Shown one piece after another: positions 21,242-32,674 of a stretch of DNA of 64,000 nt. The notes beneath the pieces are model-generated. The model had not been told where the DNA came from, made no database searches, and worked only from the letters and a program-made list of their open reading frames with translations. This DNA comes from Anastatus disparis. Lineage: Eukaryota > Arthropoda > Insecta > Hymenoptera > Eupelmidae. The position numbers were made by a program, and so were the translations under genes. How positions within the stretch are numbered: position 1 is the first letter of the stretch; each line of letters starts with the position of its first letter. The stretch covers positions 6,634,001 to 6,698,000 of the forward strand of contig JAFFSR010000237.1 in assembly GCA_017163975.1 (NCBI GenBank), written 5' to 3'.

Positions 21242-23031
21242 ATGAGTATTGCAGAAACAGAATCAACATCTTTTACATTGTAAGTATGACCTTTAAGTAG
21301 TAGAAGATTTACTTATTGTGAGATCGTCAGTGGCTTGGTTGGTAAAGCGATGGATTCGTAATCTCGAGGTTTCGAGTTCGATTCCGAGTCTCGGCCAATT
21401 GATACAAGCACCACTGTACGTTACACGTGCTTTGTTCACAAATACACTGTCAACCTTCGTCGCTAATTAGCATCGCAATGATAGCATAAACACAGCAACG
21501 TTAAATGAAAAAAAAAAAAAAATTCATTAAAATAGGAAAATGCATCTTTTTATTTTATCAATTTCATTTTAAGGATCTCAGCTCAAATTAAGATTTATAA
21601 GACTTTTAAATTTGAGATATTCTTTAGATAAACTCATAATTTAGTCATTTCATTGCTAAGAGTTACTTTTATAATAAAATCATCTATTTAAATAGACTCC
21701 CATTGGACAGATTTACAAAGTTATCGAATGATCAAGCATCAATAAAAAATCAACCAATGCTGGTCAACGTCGAGAAAGAAATTGCTGATACTGACGATGA
21801 ATTTTACCATTTGATCGAATCTTCAGCTTTAGCTAATAATGACGTTGGACACCTGATAAATGTTAAAACTGAAACAAGTAATGTTCAAGATGTGAATAAC
21901 GATGTCATTGAAATATTTCAAGAATTATCGTTATCAGAAAGGTATGTGATTTCATTATTAGTTACAATAGTTACGTAATATCAATAATGAAAATCATTAA
22001 ATGTTCATATTAATTTTCTGTATTAAAATTATATTTCAAAATATCACGAAATAAGAAAAAATTTAATTACAGATCTGATCTACAAGACTTGATTGAATTA
22101 GGTTTAAATCATTTGTCAATATCAATGACCAAACCTGAATCAGTGGATAATAAAATAAAGGATGAAATTTTTAATACTGACGACAAATTTTACTATTTGA
22201 TGGAATCTTCAGCTTTGGCGAATTATAGCGTTGATAATTTAATAAATTTTGAAACTGAAAAACCTAGTATTCAAGATGTAAATTACGATGGAATTAAAAT
22301 ATCTAACGAAGTATCTTTATTAGAAAGGTATGTAATTCCTATTTATTACTAGTTACAATATAGTTACGCATTCTCAATAGAGAATATAATTATTAAGTTA
22401 CAGATCTGATATAAAAGACTCGGTGGAATTAAATTTAATTCGATCGTCAACACCTGTCACCAAACATGAATTAGCAGATATTAAAATTGAAACTCATGAC
22501 ACAGATTCAACGCCAATGATTCTTGATCTTGAAACGAGTTTAAAAGATGATAATTGCGAAAAACTTAAACGTTTCAAGGATGCTTACCAGGATGAAAATT
22601 TTGTTGAATCCCCGGACATTCGTTGCGATTTTTGTGATGAAGTTGTTTCTTTGGAGAGCTTAACACGTCACTGCAAAGTACATGTAAAAAATAAAACATT
22701 TAATTGTAAGATATGTAATGAAACATTGAAGCGCAAAGAAAATTTAATACGTCACTTAAAAAAAATTCATTTCGTAAGTGAAAAAAATTGGAAATGCAAT
22801 ATTTGCGACGAATCTTTTTTTCTCCGATCTTGTTTAATACTGCATAATTTAATTCATTCAAGGGATTTGAGTACGGTGTGTAAAATTTGTGATAAAAAAT
22901 TTTCCACAATTTATGTTAAAAAACAACATGAGATATCTCATTCAAATAAGAAAAATCAGACATGTAAAACAAATGACAAAAGTTTTAAGAAAAAAGTTTT
23001 TGATGAAAACATGAAAGAACTCATTCGTTAA
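21242..23031 (+). CDS. C2H2 zinc-finger protein, tandem family copy 1
   Basis: Four coding exons, all introns in phase 2: 21242-21279 (MSIAETESTSFT..), 21696-21941, 22073-22327 and 22404-23031, giving 388 aa. Exons 2 and 3 encode homologous acidic modules of about 80 residues (TDDxFYxL(I/M)ESSALAN..., ending LSER/LLER), which I do not recognise as a known domain. Exon 4 encodes a linker and then C2H2 fingers starting CDFC, CKIC, CNIC and CKIC. The first finger has only 11 residues between the second Cys and the first His instead of 12. A degenerate fifth finger (CKTNDKSF) lacks its second Cys. C2H2 proteins usually bind DNA in the nucleus; the target is unknown. Intron 1 carries a SINE (about 21321-21522) that the paralogues lack. 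Splice sites were chosen by comparison among copies. Confidence 0.8.
21321..21522 (+). mobile_element. tRNA-derived SINE (copy 2), inside intron 1 of zinc-finger copy 1
   Basis: Head AGATCGTCAGTGGCTTGGTTGG with B-box-like GAGTTCGATTCCGAG, then a body with CACTGTACGTTACACGTGC and TTGTTCACAAATACACTG, ending in an A-rich tail. The intron of the third paralogue reads through the corresponding position (about 29520-29560) without it. It therefore inserted after the gene duplications. Confidence 0.88.
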
Positions 23032-24880
23032 AACATTACCTAATTTTCATCTATTTGATATTGTTATCTTTAATCGATGCCTTGAAATGATTATAAAAAA
23101 AATCAACTTCGATTAAAACTCTTCCGTTTTAACAAAAGTCTTGAAAATCATTTCATTTTAAAAAATTCTTTGAAAGAATCATATATTAATAACTTCAAAA
23201 AAATAGTTTATTAAAAAAATTTTTTTAAATAGTCTTCCTTATTGTGTTAATAAAAAATGTTTTTTTGTTAAAAAATTTTGAAAATATAATAGTTTGTATT
23301 AGTTTTTTTTGATAAGTTTCAAATGAAACTATTTTCTAGACTTTTTTAAAATGGAACTTTTTTAGCACTTTTTTGAAATGTAATTATTTTAAAGAATTTT
23401 TAGAACTAGAATAATATTTATGTCTTTCATTCAGTTAAATGTTTTCAATTTTAAGTTAAAAATTAAAACACATTAAAGCATTAACTTAGCTGGAATTTTG
23501 AAGATGTGTTATAGCACTAATGTGAATCAAGTTGACTGAAGTATATTTTTATAGATTTTAATCGAATTAACATAGAAATTTCAAAAATTAGGTAAAAAAA
23601 CTATGTAATTGTAAATCATTGGTTTAAAATCATCGTAATTTTAATTGTTTACATATGTTTGATAACGTATAAATAGGTTTATTAGTATTTTATTATAGAT
23701 TTATTGTATAGTTTGTGATGTGATTTTTTTTATTAATTAGAATCATGGATTAAATTGATTATCAAAATAAAAATAAATCATATATAGAATTCGAAATGAA
23801 ATTATAGTAATGAAATTAATTAAATAAATATAAATTTATGTATAAAAAAGAATTTTGTTTAGAAATTTTTAATTATAAACTAATTATGTTTGCTCAAAAA
23901 TGACAGTATTCTTGCTTTTTACAGTGTGAGCATAGCATGAAACCATTTTTAAAAATCAATTTCCTTATTGAATTTTCGAAATGTATTATTTTATAGAAAA
24001 GTAATTTTATTCTGAAAATTCATTTCTCAATTTTTATTTAACGCGATTGTTTCCTGAGAAAATAACAGCTGTTTTATTCTTATTTATTTGAGTTTATATG
24101 TATTTGTTTTATAGCGATCAACAAATTTTTGTAAATCAAATTTATTCTTATTTCAGATTTTCAAATAAATTTATTTAATCCAAGCAAATAGGTATTAAAT
24201 TTATTGTATTTTTTCATCATTTTTATCATGAATTATTTGTATATTGTATATAATAATATTGTAAATTGATCGTGAATTATTTATATATTGTATACAGATT
24301 TTTATCATAAAGAGAATTTTAATTAATTATACAGATAATTCAATTATACAGATGACAAATTAATATAATTTAATATAATAAAATAATCAAATTAAAAAAA
24401 GTTTAAATTATTATCATGTATTTAATTTTGTATAATTTTTAAGTTTTTAATTGAATATTTTTTGAGATTAAACCTAAAAGTTGTTGATATTATTTTTAAA
24501 TTAAATAATCTTAAAAATATTTTGATTTTAAAATACAATAGAGTTATGTTCGACTGATTTATTTTAATTATCGGCTAGCAGCGGGATCTGGTGAAATTTT
24601 TGATATTAAAAACGATGATTCAAGATCTAATATGTAACTGATATGATTTATTAAGTATATATTTTTTTGAAATTCATCATATCTAACAGTTTATTTAAGC
24701 CAAAATTTTTCATCGAGCTAGGGTTACTCTTCTAGTCAGTCGAATTAATAAAACTTCATGAAAAGATCGAAAATTAAGGATATTTAATATTTCATTAAAA
24801 TTTCATTATAACCATGAAAAAGATATGGATAAATGATAAAATTTGATTAATGCGAAAACTTAGTCTAAAAAAATTATTGT
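23032..24880. other. 3' flank of zinc-finger copy 1 and spacer
   Basis: AT-rich. The part up to about 24200 is alignable in patches to the 3' flanks of the other copies. The marker AGTATTCTTGC-TTTTACAGTGTGAGCA near 23905 recurs near 27890, 31845 and 34645, showing that the duplicated unit includes the downstream region. No further gene seen. Confidence 0.55.
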
Positions 24881-25119
24881 TATTCGCATATTCTTGGATA
24901 ATGTCAGAATTCTTTTGTTAACAAGTTACTTTTTATGTATTATTCTTTTCATTCATATGGTAGTCTACAGTTTATTTACGGTCATATGTGAAGAGATGAC
25001 AGTTAATTTAATCGAAAACATCAAAATGTACGAATTTGAATACAGCGCGCTTATAAGATATTGTCCTGAATATAAGGAAACATTTGAATGTACTCGTTAT
25101 TGTCTATCTTTTTCCTATA

Positions 25120-25215
25120 GACAGTAATGAAAATCATTCGCGCAGAGCATATCTATACTGATGCTATATTCATTCGTACATTAAGACCACGAATTCCAGT
25201 ATAACAACAACGTGC
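25120..25215 (+). promoter_or_regulatory. Conserved upstream block of the zinc-finger genes, copy 2
   Basis: Same block as at 20990: AATGAAAATCATTCGCGC, then GATGCTATATTCATTCGTAC and ATTAAGACCAC, about 150-240 bp before the start codon at 25361. Confidence 0.5.
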
Positions 25216-25360
25216 TATCGTTTACATATCCATACGTTATTCTTAATTTTATAAATTTTTGTACAAAAATTGAAAAGCTATAAAATTTCAAGTTTTCGTT
25301 ATTTCATTTTATAAGCATCTGTGAAGTATTTTCATATATTTAACAACAGTTTACTTCACA

Positions 25361-26782
25361 ATGGACGATACTGAACCAAAGCCGAAAATTATGAAATTGT
25401 AAGTATTACGTTTTAGTAATAGAAGATTCGTTAAAAGTAATAAAGTAAATTTCTTGAGAATTCAGTTTTAATTAATATTTAAAATAATAATATTCTTCAA
25501 ATAAACTCATAATGTAGTTATTACATTGCTAAGTGCTATCCTATATAAGAAAACCATCTATTTTAATAGATACCCGATGGACGCTTATACAAAGTCATCG
25601 CACGAACCACACGAACCACCGTTAATTCAAGACTTAGCAGCGTCGAGCAGCATCGAGGAAAAAGATTATGATGATGACGGTAAATGTCTCTATTTTATCA
25701 AAACTTCGGCTCTCGCTGATTATAGACTTGATGATTCAAAGATTAAGGAAATCGAAAAAACGAGAGGTCAAAATGTAAATAGCGATGGAATTGAAATATT
25801 TAAAGAAGTATCTTCATCAGAGGGGTATGTAATTCTTATTTATTATTAGTTACAATAAGTTATTATTAGTAACAACATATAACAATTATTATTCAAAATA
25901 TCAGTGGGTATAAGAAAAAAATTTAATTCCAGACATGATTTAAAAGACATAGTTGAACAAGATGAAAATCAATTGTCAATACCCCCCACCAAACATGAAT
26001 CAGTGGAAAGTCATGACGCAGATTCAATGACTCTTGGTCTTGGAACAAGTTTGGAGGATCAGGATAGCGAAAAACCCGAAGATTCAATGACTCTTGATCT
26101 TGAGTCAAGTTTGGAGGATCAGGATAGCGAAAAACCCGAAGATTCAATGACTCTTGATCTTGAGTCAAGTTTGGAGGATCAGGATTGCGAAAAACCTGAA
26201 GATTTCGAAGGTACCTCCGGGAACAAAAATTTAATGAAACGTGAAAACTTGTTTTGTGATATTTGTGCTCATACTTTTCGTGATTTAAAGAGTCTAATAC
26301 ATCATATAAAAACGAAACATGGAATTAAAAATCCTTTAATTTGTAAGGTATGTGGTAGAAAATTTGAATGTAAAGATACTTTGGAATGTCACGAAAAAAA
26401 GGAGCATTTGAAAGCTAAAACCTATCAATGCCCTTTTTGCTCCCGATCTTTTGAACATAAGAAAAGTCTAAGTAAACATATATGTAATGCGCATATGAAA
26501 AACGGAAAGCATCAATGCGATCTTTGTCAAAAGAATTTTGCTTACAAATCTGAATTAAATACTCACAGTAAATCTCATACAAGTGATGGGGAGATGTGTG
26601 ACATTTGTAACAGATCGTTCCGTTACTTAAGAGCTCATATCTATAATGAGCACCGAGAAACACTTGGCATAAAATATAAATGCAAGCAATGCGATGAAAC
26701 TTCTTCGACTAAACTAGATTTTAAGGAACATATTACAACTCATTTTAATGTGACAATCAGTAACAAAAAAAGAACTTTTTGA
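25361..26782 (+). CDS. C2H2 zinc-finger protein, tandem family copy 2 (three exons, internal repeat)
   Basis: Coding exons 25361-25398, 25570-25824 and 25933-26782, phase 2 joins, 380 aa. It has one acidic module exon where copy 1 has two. The N-terminus (MDDTEPKPKIMK) is unlike the MSI(A/F/V)ETEST start of the others. The last exon contains three tandem 20-residue repeats (DSMTL-L-SSLEDQD-EKPE; DNA 26021-26200). C2H2 fingers beginning CDIC, CKVC, CPFC, CDLC, CDIC and CKQC follow. The fifth has a shortened finger loop (CNRSFRYLRAH). Five fingers are canonical. This is the longest and best preserved finger array of the four copies and is probably functional as a nuclear nucleic-acid-binding protein. 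Target unknown. Confidence 0.82.
26021..26200 (+). repeat. Three in-frame 60-bp tandem repeats inside zinc-finger copy 2
   Basis: Unit begins GATTCAATGACTCTT. Copies 26021-26080, 26081-26140 and 26141-26200 differ by only a few bases, copies 2 and 3 being nearly identical. The period is a multiple of three, so the reading frame is kept, adding acidic linker before the fingers. The other family members carry one related segment (for example DSTPMILDLETSLKDDN in copy 1). Confidence 0.95.
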
Positions 26783-26789
26783 CGAAAAT

Positions 26790-28480
26790 ATAAAAGAACT
26801 CATTTGAACAATTGTTACAATTCTAATCCGAATTCTTCAAAAATTGAAATTATTTTAGATTTTTAAATAACAACAGTAGCGAATTTTTATCTATTTAATA
26901 TAATGCTAATCAATGCCTTGAAATAATTATAAGAATTATCAACTCCGATTAAACTCTCTGATTAACTCTCCGATTGTAATTAAGTCTTGGAAATTATTCT
27001 ATTGAAAAAAGGCTTAAAGGAATTTCATTTTAATAACGTCTTAAAAACAGTCAGAATTCTCATTGATAGTCTCTCATTTTGTTAGTAGAAAATGTCGTTG
27101 TTTTTGGAAAATTTTGAGAATAGAAAAATTTTTAAATTTTTTTAATATGATACGAATAAAATTAATTTTAAGACTTTTTTAAATGGGATCTCCTTTCAGT
27201 ACTCTTTTAAAATGCAATGATTTTCAAGAATTTGTATTAATTGAATAGTATTTGAGACTTTTTTTTAAACAGATATTTTTAATGTAAGCTAATGATTCGA
27301 TAACGCTGAAGCATTAACCTGTTGGCATTTTTAATACAATTTATAGCATTAATGTAAAACAAATTGACTAAAGCTTATACTTATACAGATTTCAATCGAA
27401 TCAGCATAGCAATTTAGGATAACAACCCTTAATGATGAGGTAACAAACTGTTATTGCAAACAATTTGTTAAGAATTATCATAATTTTAATTTTTACGCAT
27501 TTTTTGACAATGTATGATTATATTTATTGGTGATTTATTATGTATTTATTGTTTAGTCTGTATATAGATCTCAATCGAATCAGCATAACAATCCAGACTG
27601 ACATTTCTTAATGATTAGATAACAATTTGTTTAGAATGGTTGTAATTTTAATTATTTATGTATTTTTTGGCAATGTATGAACTGATTGATTAGTAATTTA
27701 TCATGGATTTATTGTATAGTTTGAGATGTGTTATTTTATATTTATTAAAATTATGCATAGAACCAGAAATGTAATTATAACAGTAAAATAAATTCAATAA
27801 ATAATAATATATAATATAATGCATAAAAATAAACAATTTTTTGAAATTTTTATTATCATATACTAGTAATTTACGTTTAAAAAAAGATAGCATTCTTGCA
27901 CTTTGATAGTATAAGCATTGCATGAGTGCAAATTTTAAAACAAATTTTATTATTCAACTTACAAAATATATTACTTTTGTATGAAAATACCTTTATTCTC
28001 TAAATGAATTTATTTATTTTTTTCTCGATACAATTTTTTTCCAAGAAAATAACAGCTTTATTATAATTGTGTACTCAAGTTCATGCGTGTTTGTTTCATA
28101 GCAATTATAAAATTTTTGTGAATCAGATTTTTCATTTATTTATATACAATTCTCTGAATTTTTATTATTCGCGTATTCTTTAATAATGTAGAAATTGCTT
28201 TAATAACCAGTTATTATTTATTATTGTCATTGTTCATTTAGTAATTAACAATGTGATATTTTTTATTAACACTTTTAATTATTAAGATTATGAATCTTAT
28301 TAGTTTTAAAAATAATAAATCAAAATAATGATGATTATTTACGAATTATGTGAAGTGATAGTATCTTAATACAGCTTAATACAGACCATAACATCGCAAT
28401 ATATAGATTTGAATATAAGCGGGCATATAAGACGTCCTGAATATAAGAAAACATTTGACAATACTTAATATTGTTCATCT
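26790..28480. other. 3' flank of zinc-finger copy 2 and spacer
   Basis: AT-rich; contains the shared downstream marker (ATTCTTGCACTTTGATAGT, near 27890). Two related blocks near 27370-27540 and 27560-27710 (each with CGAATCAGCATA and AATTTGTT) suggest a local duplication of the 3' flank. No gene seen. Confidence 0.5.
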
Positions 28481-28489
28481 TTCTCTTAT

Positions 28490-28595
28490 ACATTTGATAA
28501 TAATCAAAATCACATACGCCGAGCATAGTATCTTCTAATGTTATATTTTCTTGTATATTTAAACCACAAATTTGATGCTCGTATTAACAATAAAG
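28490..28595 (+). promoter_or_regulatory. Conserved upstream block of the zinc-finger genes, copy 3
   Basis: A diverged version of the shared block (TAATCAAAATCACATACGCCGAGCA, TTTAAACCACAAATTT) upstream of the ATG at 28747. It is more decayed than in the other copies, in keeping with the damaged gene downstream. Confidence 0.4.
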
Positions 28596-28746
28596 CATAT
28601 TTTACATGTCGATTAGATACAATAATAATAATAATTTTAGAAATGTTTTTAATGGATTCAAAGCATTAAAATTTTAAGAATTCGTAGTTTGTTTTTATAA
28701 GCGCGTGCGAAGTAATCCTCATTTATTTAAAACAATTTGTGTCAAA

Positions 28747-31052
28747 ATGAGTATTTTTGAAACGGAGTCGACATCTTTTATATTGTAAGTATATGATTTT
28801 TTAGAAGTAGGAATTTTACCATAGTAATAGAATTAATTTAAATAATAGAATAGATATATATTTTTTATCAATTTAATTAAGAACTCAGCTCAAAAAATGA
28901 CGGAGCTCTCCTTGCATTCAAAATTTATGCGTAAACGGTACGTTAAATCGAATTCTTTTGCTACAATAAAAAAAGATGTAAAATTAAACTCGAGTCCGCA
29001 CAGCTCAAAGTATAGTATTTTGAGGTTAGGTTTAACAAATTGAATATCTAATTATGATTCAAAGTCTATAAAAAAATAGTTAAAAGGATTTATTTTAATA
29101 AAATAATTATATTAACATAGCTTTAGTACGGCCTAGTCATCATATGTGTTCAAATAATGAATTTAAAGATATTAATAATATAAAAAAAAAACAAAAATCG
29201 ATTCCACCTACTCCGACATCCCGTTAACTTAAGATCTTTAAAGGCCTTTAAAATTAAGACATTCATTGAATAAATTCATAATTTTTAGTGTTATTACATC
29301 GCCAAGTGTTATATTTATAACAAAATCATATTTAAATAGAGTTCCATGGAACAGATTCACAAAGTTATCGAATGATCAAACGTCAATCCTAAACCCACCA
29401 AAATACATCAAGGATGAAATTACTAATACTGACGACAAATTTTAACATTTGATTGAATCTTCAGCTTTGGCGAATTATAGCGCTGATAATTTAATAGTAG
29501 CTATAAGAAGATTTGCTTATTGTAGCAGAATGAATTTAAATAATAAAATAGCAATATGCATCTTATTATTTTATCAATTTCATTCTTAGGATCTCAGCTC
29601 AAATTGAGATTTATAAGGCTTTTAAATTTGAGATATTCTTTAGATAAACTCATAATTTAGTCATCTAATTGCTAAGAGTTACTTTTATAATCAAATCATC
29701 TATTTAAATAGACTGCCGTTGGACAGATTTACAAAGTTATGGAATTATCAAACATCGATCAAAAACCAAGCGATGCTGGTCAACGTCGAGAAAGAAATTG
29801 CTGATACTGACGATGAATTTTACCATTTGATCAAATCTTCAGCTTTAGCTAATAATGGCGTTGACAATCTGATAAACATTGAAACTCAAACAAGTAATGT
29901 TCAAGTTGTGAATAACGACGGCATGGAAATATTTCAAGAATTATCGTTATCAGAAAGGTATGTAATTTCATTATTAGTTACAATAGTTACGTAATATCAA
30001 TAATGAAGATCATTAAATGTTCATATTAATTTTCTGTATTAAAATTATATTTCAAAATATCACGAAATAAGAAAAAATTTAATTACAGATCTGATCTACA
30101 AGACTTGATTGAATTAGCTTTAAATCAATGACCAAACCTGAATCAGTGGATAGTAAAATAAAGGATGAAATTTCTAATACTGACGACAAATTTTACCATT
30201 TGACCGAATCTTCAGCTTTAGTGAATTATAGCGTTGATAATTTAATAAATTTTGAAACTGAAGAAACTAGTATTCAAGATGTAAATTACGATGGAATTAA
30301 AATATTTAAAGAAGTATCTTTATTAGAAAGGTATGTAATTTCTATTTATTATTAGTTACAATAGTCACGCATTATCAGTAGAGAATATAATTAAATATTA
30401 AATTACAGATCTGGTATAGAAGACTTAATTGAATTAGATTTATTTAAATTCTCAACACCAATTATCAAACATGAATCAGTGGATATCAAAGTTGAAACTC
30501 GTGGCACAGATTCAACGCTCATGACTTCTGATGTTGAAACGAACTTGAAGGATGAAAAATGCGAAAAACTCAAAGATTTCAAAGATTCTTTTTCAGATAA
30601 ATATTTAACTGAATGTCGGGACACCCTTTGCGATATTTGCGGCGAAATTTTTGCTTCTTCAAAGAGTCTAAAACGTCATTGCGAAGAAGTGCATGTAAGA
30701 AAGAAAGATTATACTGAGTTATGTAATGAAAGATTAATCGATAAAGAAAATTTAAAATGTCACGATCAAAACGTTGATTTAAAAATTGAAAATTGGAAAT
30801 GTAACATTTGCGACATACCTTTTAATTATAAAAGAAATTTAACGATAACACCAAAAAATCTATCATTTGAAAATTCGAGATTGGCAATGCAATTTTTGCG
30901 ATAAATCTTTTGCTTTCCAAGCTGATTTAAAGAAACATAGTAAAATGCATTTAAAACATTTGAATGAGGTGTGTAACATTTGTAACAAAGCATTTCGTGA
31001 CTTAAAATCTCATCAGGATCGTAGACACTCAGAAACACGAGGCAAGAAATGA
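28747..31052 (+). pseudogene. C2H2 zinc-finger gene, tandem family copy 3 (disrupted)
   Basis: Exon 1 (28747-28784), exon 2 (29712-29957), exon 3 (from 30089) and exon 4 (from 30409) align with copy 1, but the gene is broken. Relative to copy 1, exon 3 has lost 13 nt near 30124, bringing an in-frame TGA. In exon 4 the frame shifts near 30850, so the last two fingers (starting CNFC and CNIC, up to 31052) lie in another frame. Finger 2 has lost its first Cys (ELCNE), and the third has lost its His pair. An extra decayed exon at 29338-29500 looks like a fusion of modules 2 and 3 and carries a TAA. Because all internal introns are phase 2, skipping exon 3 would restore the frame into exon 4, so a short product cannot be excluded. 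I favour pseudogene. Confidence 0.75.
29338..29500 (+). pseudogene. Relic module exon upstream of exon 2 in zinc-finger copy 3
   Basis: Starts like exon 2 (TGGAACAGATTCACAAAGTT), switches to exon 3-like sequence (AAGGATGAAATTACTAATAC) and contains an in-frame stop (TTTTAACATTTG, where the other copies read TTTTACCATTTG). It is followed by about 200 bp resembling intron 1, so the intron-1/module region was duplicated here, with a deletion joining two modules. Confidence 0.7.
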
Positions 31053-31059
31053 ATGCGCT

Positions 31060-32425
31060 CATTGTGATAAAAATTTTTTTACTAAACAATATTTAAATAG
31101 ACGTGTAATTATTCAGACTGATGCTAATTCTTCAAAAATTCCAAATTTACAATTTTAGATTTTTAAATCATAGTATTGACCAATCTGCATATCATTAATA
31201 TTCTTATTTTTAATCAATTCCTTAAAACAATTATACATTTTTTACTTTTAAAATGAATAATATATTTTTAGTTTAGATTAAAACTCGTTCATTTTAAGAA
31301 AAGTTTTGAAAGCCATTCCATCTAAGAAAGTTTTATAAATAATTTTCTTTTAAAAACAACTTGAAAACAGCCATATCAAAGATATTTAAAAATTATTTTT
31401 AATAAGATATGAATTTTTTTTTTTCATAAATATTTCAAAATTAAACTCTTTTTAACCCATTTTTCAAATGCAAGTACTTCCAAGAATTTTGAGAGAGAAT
31501 GATTTTCAATACTTTTTTTAAAATTAAATGATTTTTATTTATGTCAACGATTTGATAATTTTAATCGATTAATTTGCTAATATTTTTAACACGAATTACA
31601 GTACGAAAGTAAAATAAATTACTGGAGCATATTCTTTGATCAATTTCTAAATTTATTAAAGATTTGATAGCGAAATTATGTTATAACAAATAATTAATTT
31701 ATAATCGTAATTTTTATTTTTAACGTATTCTTTGACAATGTATTAACAGATTCTTCAGTGATTTATTATCATAATTTAATGCATTAAATAAATGTTAATT
31801 TATGTAGAAATTAGTTAATTTCGTTTTAAATAAGATAGCGCTCTTGCTTTTCTACAGTGTAAGCAATGCATGAAACAAATTTATAAAATGAATTTTCGAA
31901 ATATATTATTTTTGTACAAAAGCACCTTTATTTTGAAAATGTATTTCTCAATTTTCACTCGGCACGATTTATTTCCTTTTTTTTCTTAGAAAATAACTTT
32001 CGTTTTATAGCAATCATAAAATTTTTGTAAACCAGATTTTTCATTTATTTTAAAATCAATTTATTTAACCTAAGCAGATGAGCTAAAACTATAATTATTA
32101 TGAGTGCTTTGTTTAGAATTATTTAAGTTTTTATTATTTACGTATTCTTGGATAATGTAAGAATCTCTTTGTTAACAAATTGTTTACGCTTTATTCTTTT
32201 TGTTCATTTAGTAGTTTACAATGTGATATTTTTTATTTATTAAAACTATGAATCGTATTGGCCATCAAAATAATAAATCAAAATGGATAATTATTTACGA
32301 TTAATATAAAGAGATAGTATTAGTTTAATAGAGAGTATCAAAATGTACGAATTTTAATATAGCGCGCATACGAGTTGTTGCCTGAATATAAGAAAACTTT
32401 TGAATATTGTCTATCCTTCTGCTAT
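31060..32425. other. 3' flank of zinc-finger copy 3 and spacer
   Basis: AT-rich with the shared downstream marker near 31845 (GCTCTTGCTTTTCTACAGTGTAAGCA). No gene seen. Confidence 0.5.
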
Positions 32426-32429
32426 AAGC

Positions 32430-32530
32430 TTTACTATAACGAAAATCATTCGCGCCGAGTGTACCTACTAATGTTTATATTCGTTCGTATATCAAGACCA
32501 AGAATTTCATGATTATAACAACAACGCTTG
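32430..32530 (+). promoter_or_regulatory. Conserved upstream block of the zinc-finger genes, copy 4
   Basis: Shared block: ACGAAAATCATTCGCGCCGAG, TTCGTTCGTATATCAAGACCA and ATAACAACAACGC, about 150-245 bp before the ATG at 32675. Confidence 0.5.
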
Positions 32531-32674
32531 TTTACATAGCGCTAAGATACCTTATTGATAATTTTACAAATGTTTTACGTAGATTAAAAAATTTTAAAAT
32601 TTTAAGAATTCGTTTCTCATTTTATAAGCGCATGTAAAGTATTCTCATTTATTTACAAGTAACCTGATGTCACA

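Noticed and set aside
24894..25127. 77-codon frame just upstream of zinc-finger copy 2 with hydrophobic start
   Set aside because: The corresponding upstream regions of copies 3 and 4 align but do not keep the frame, so it is a chance frame in duplicated 5' flank.
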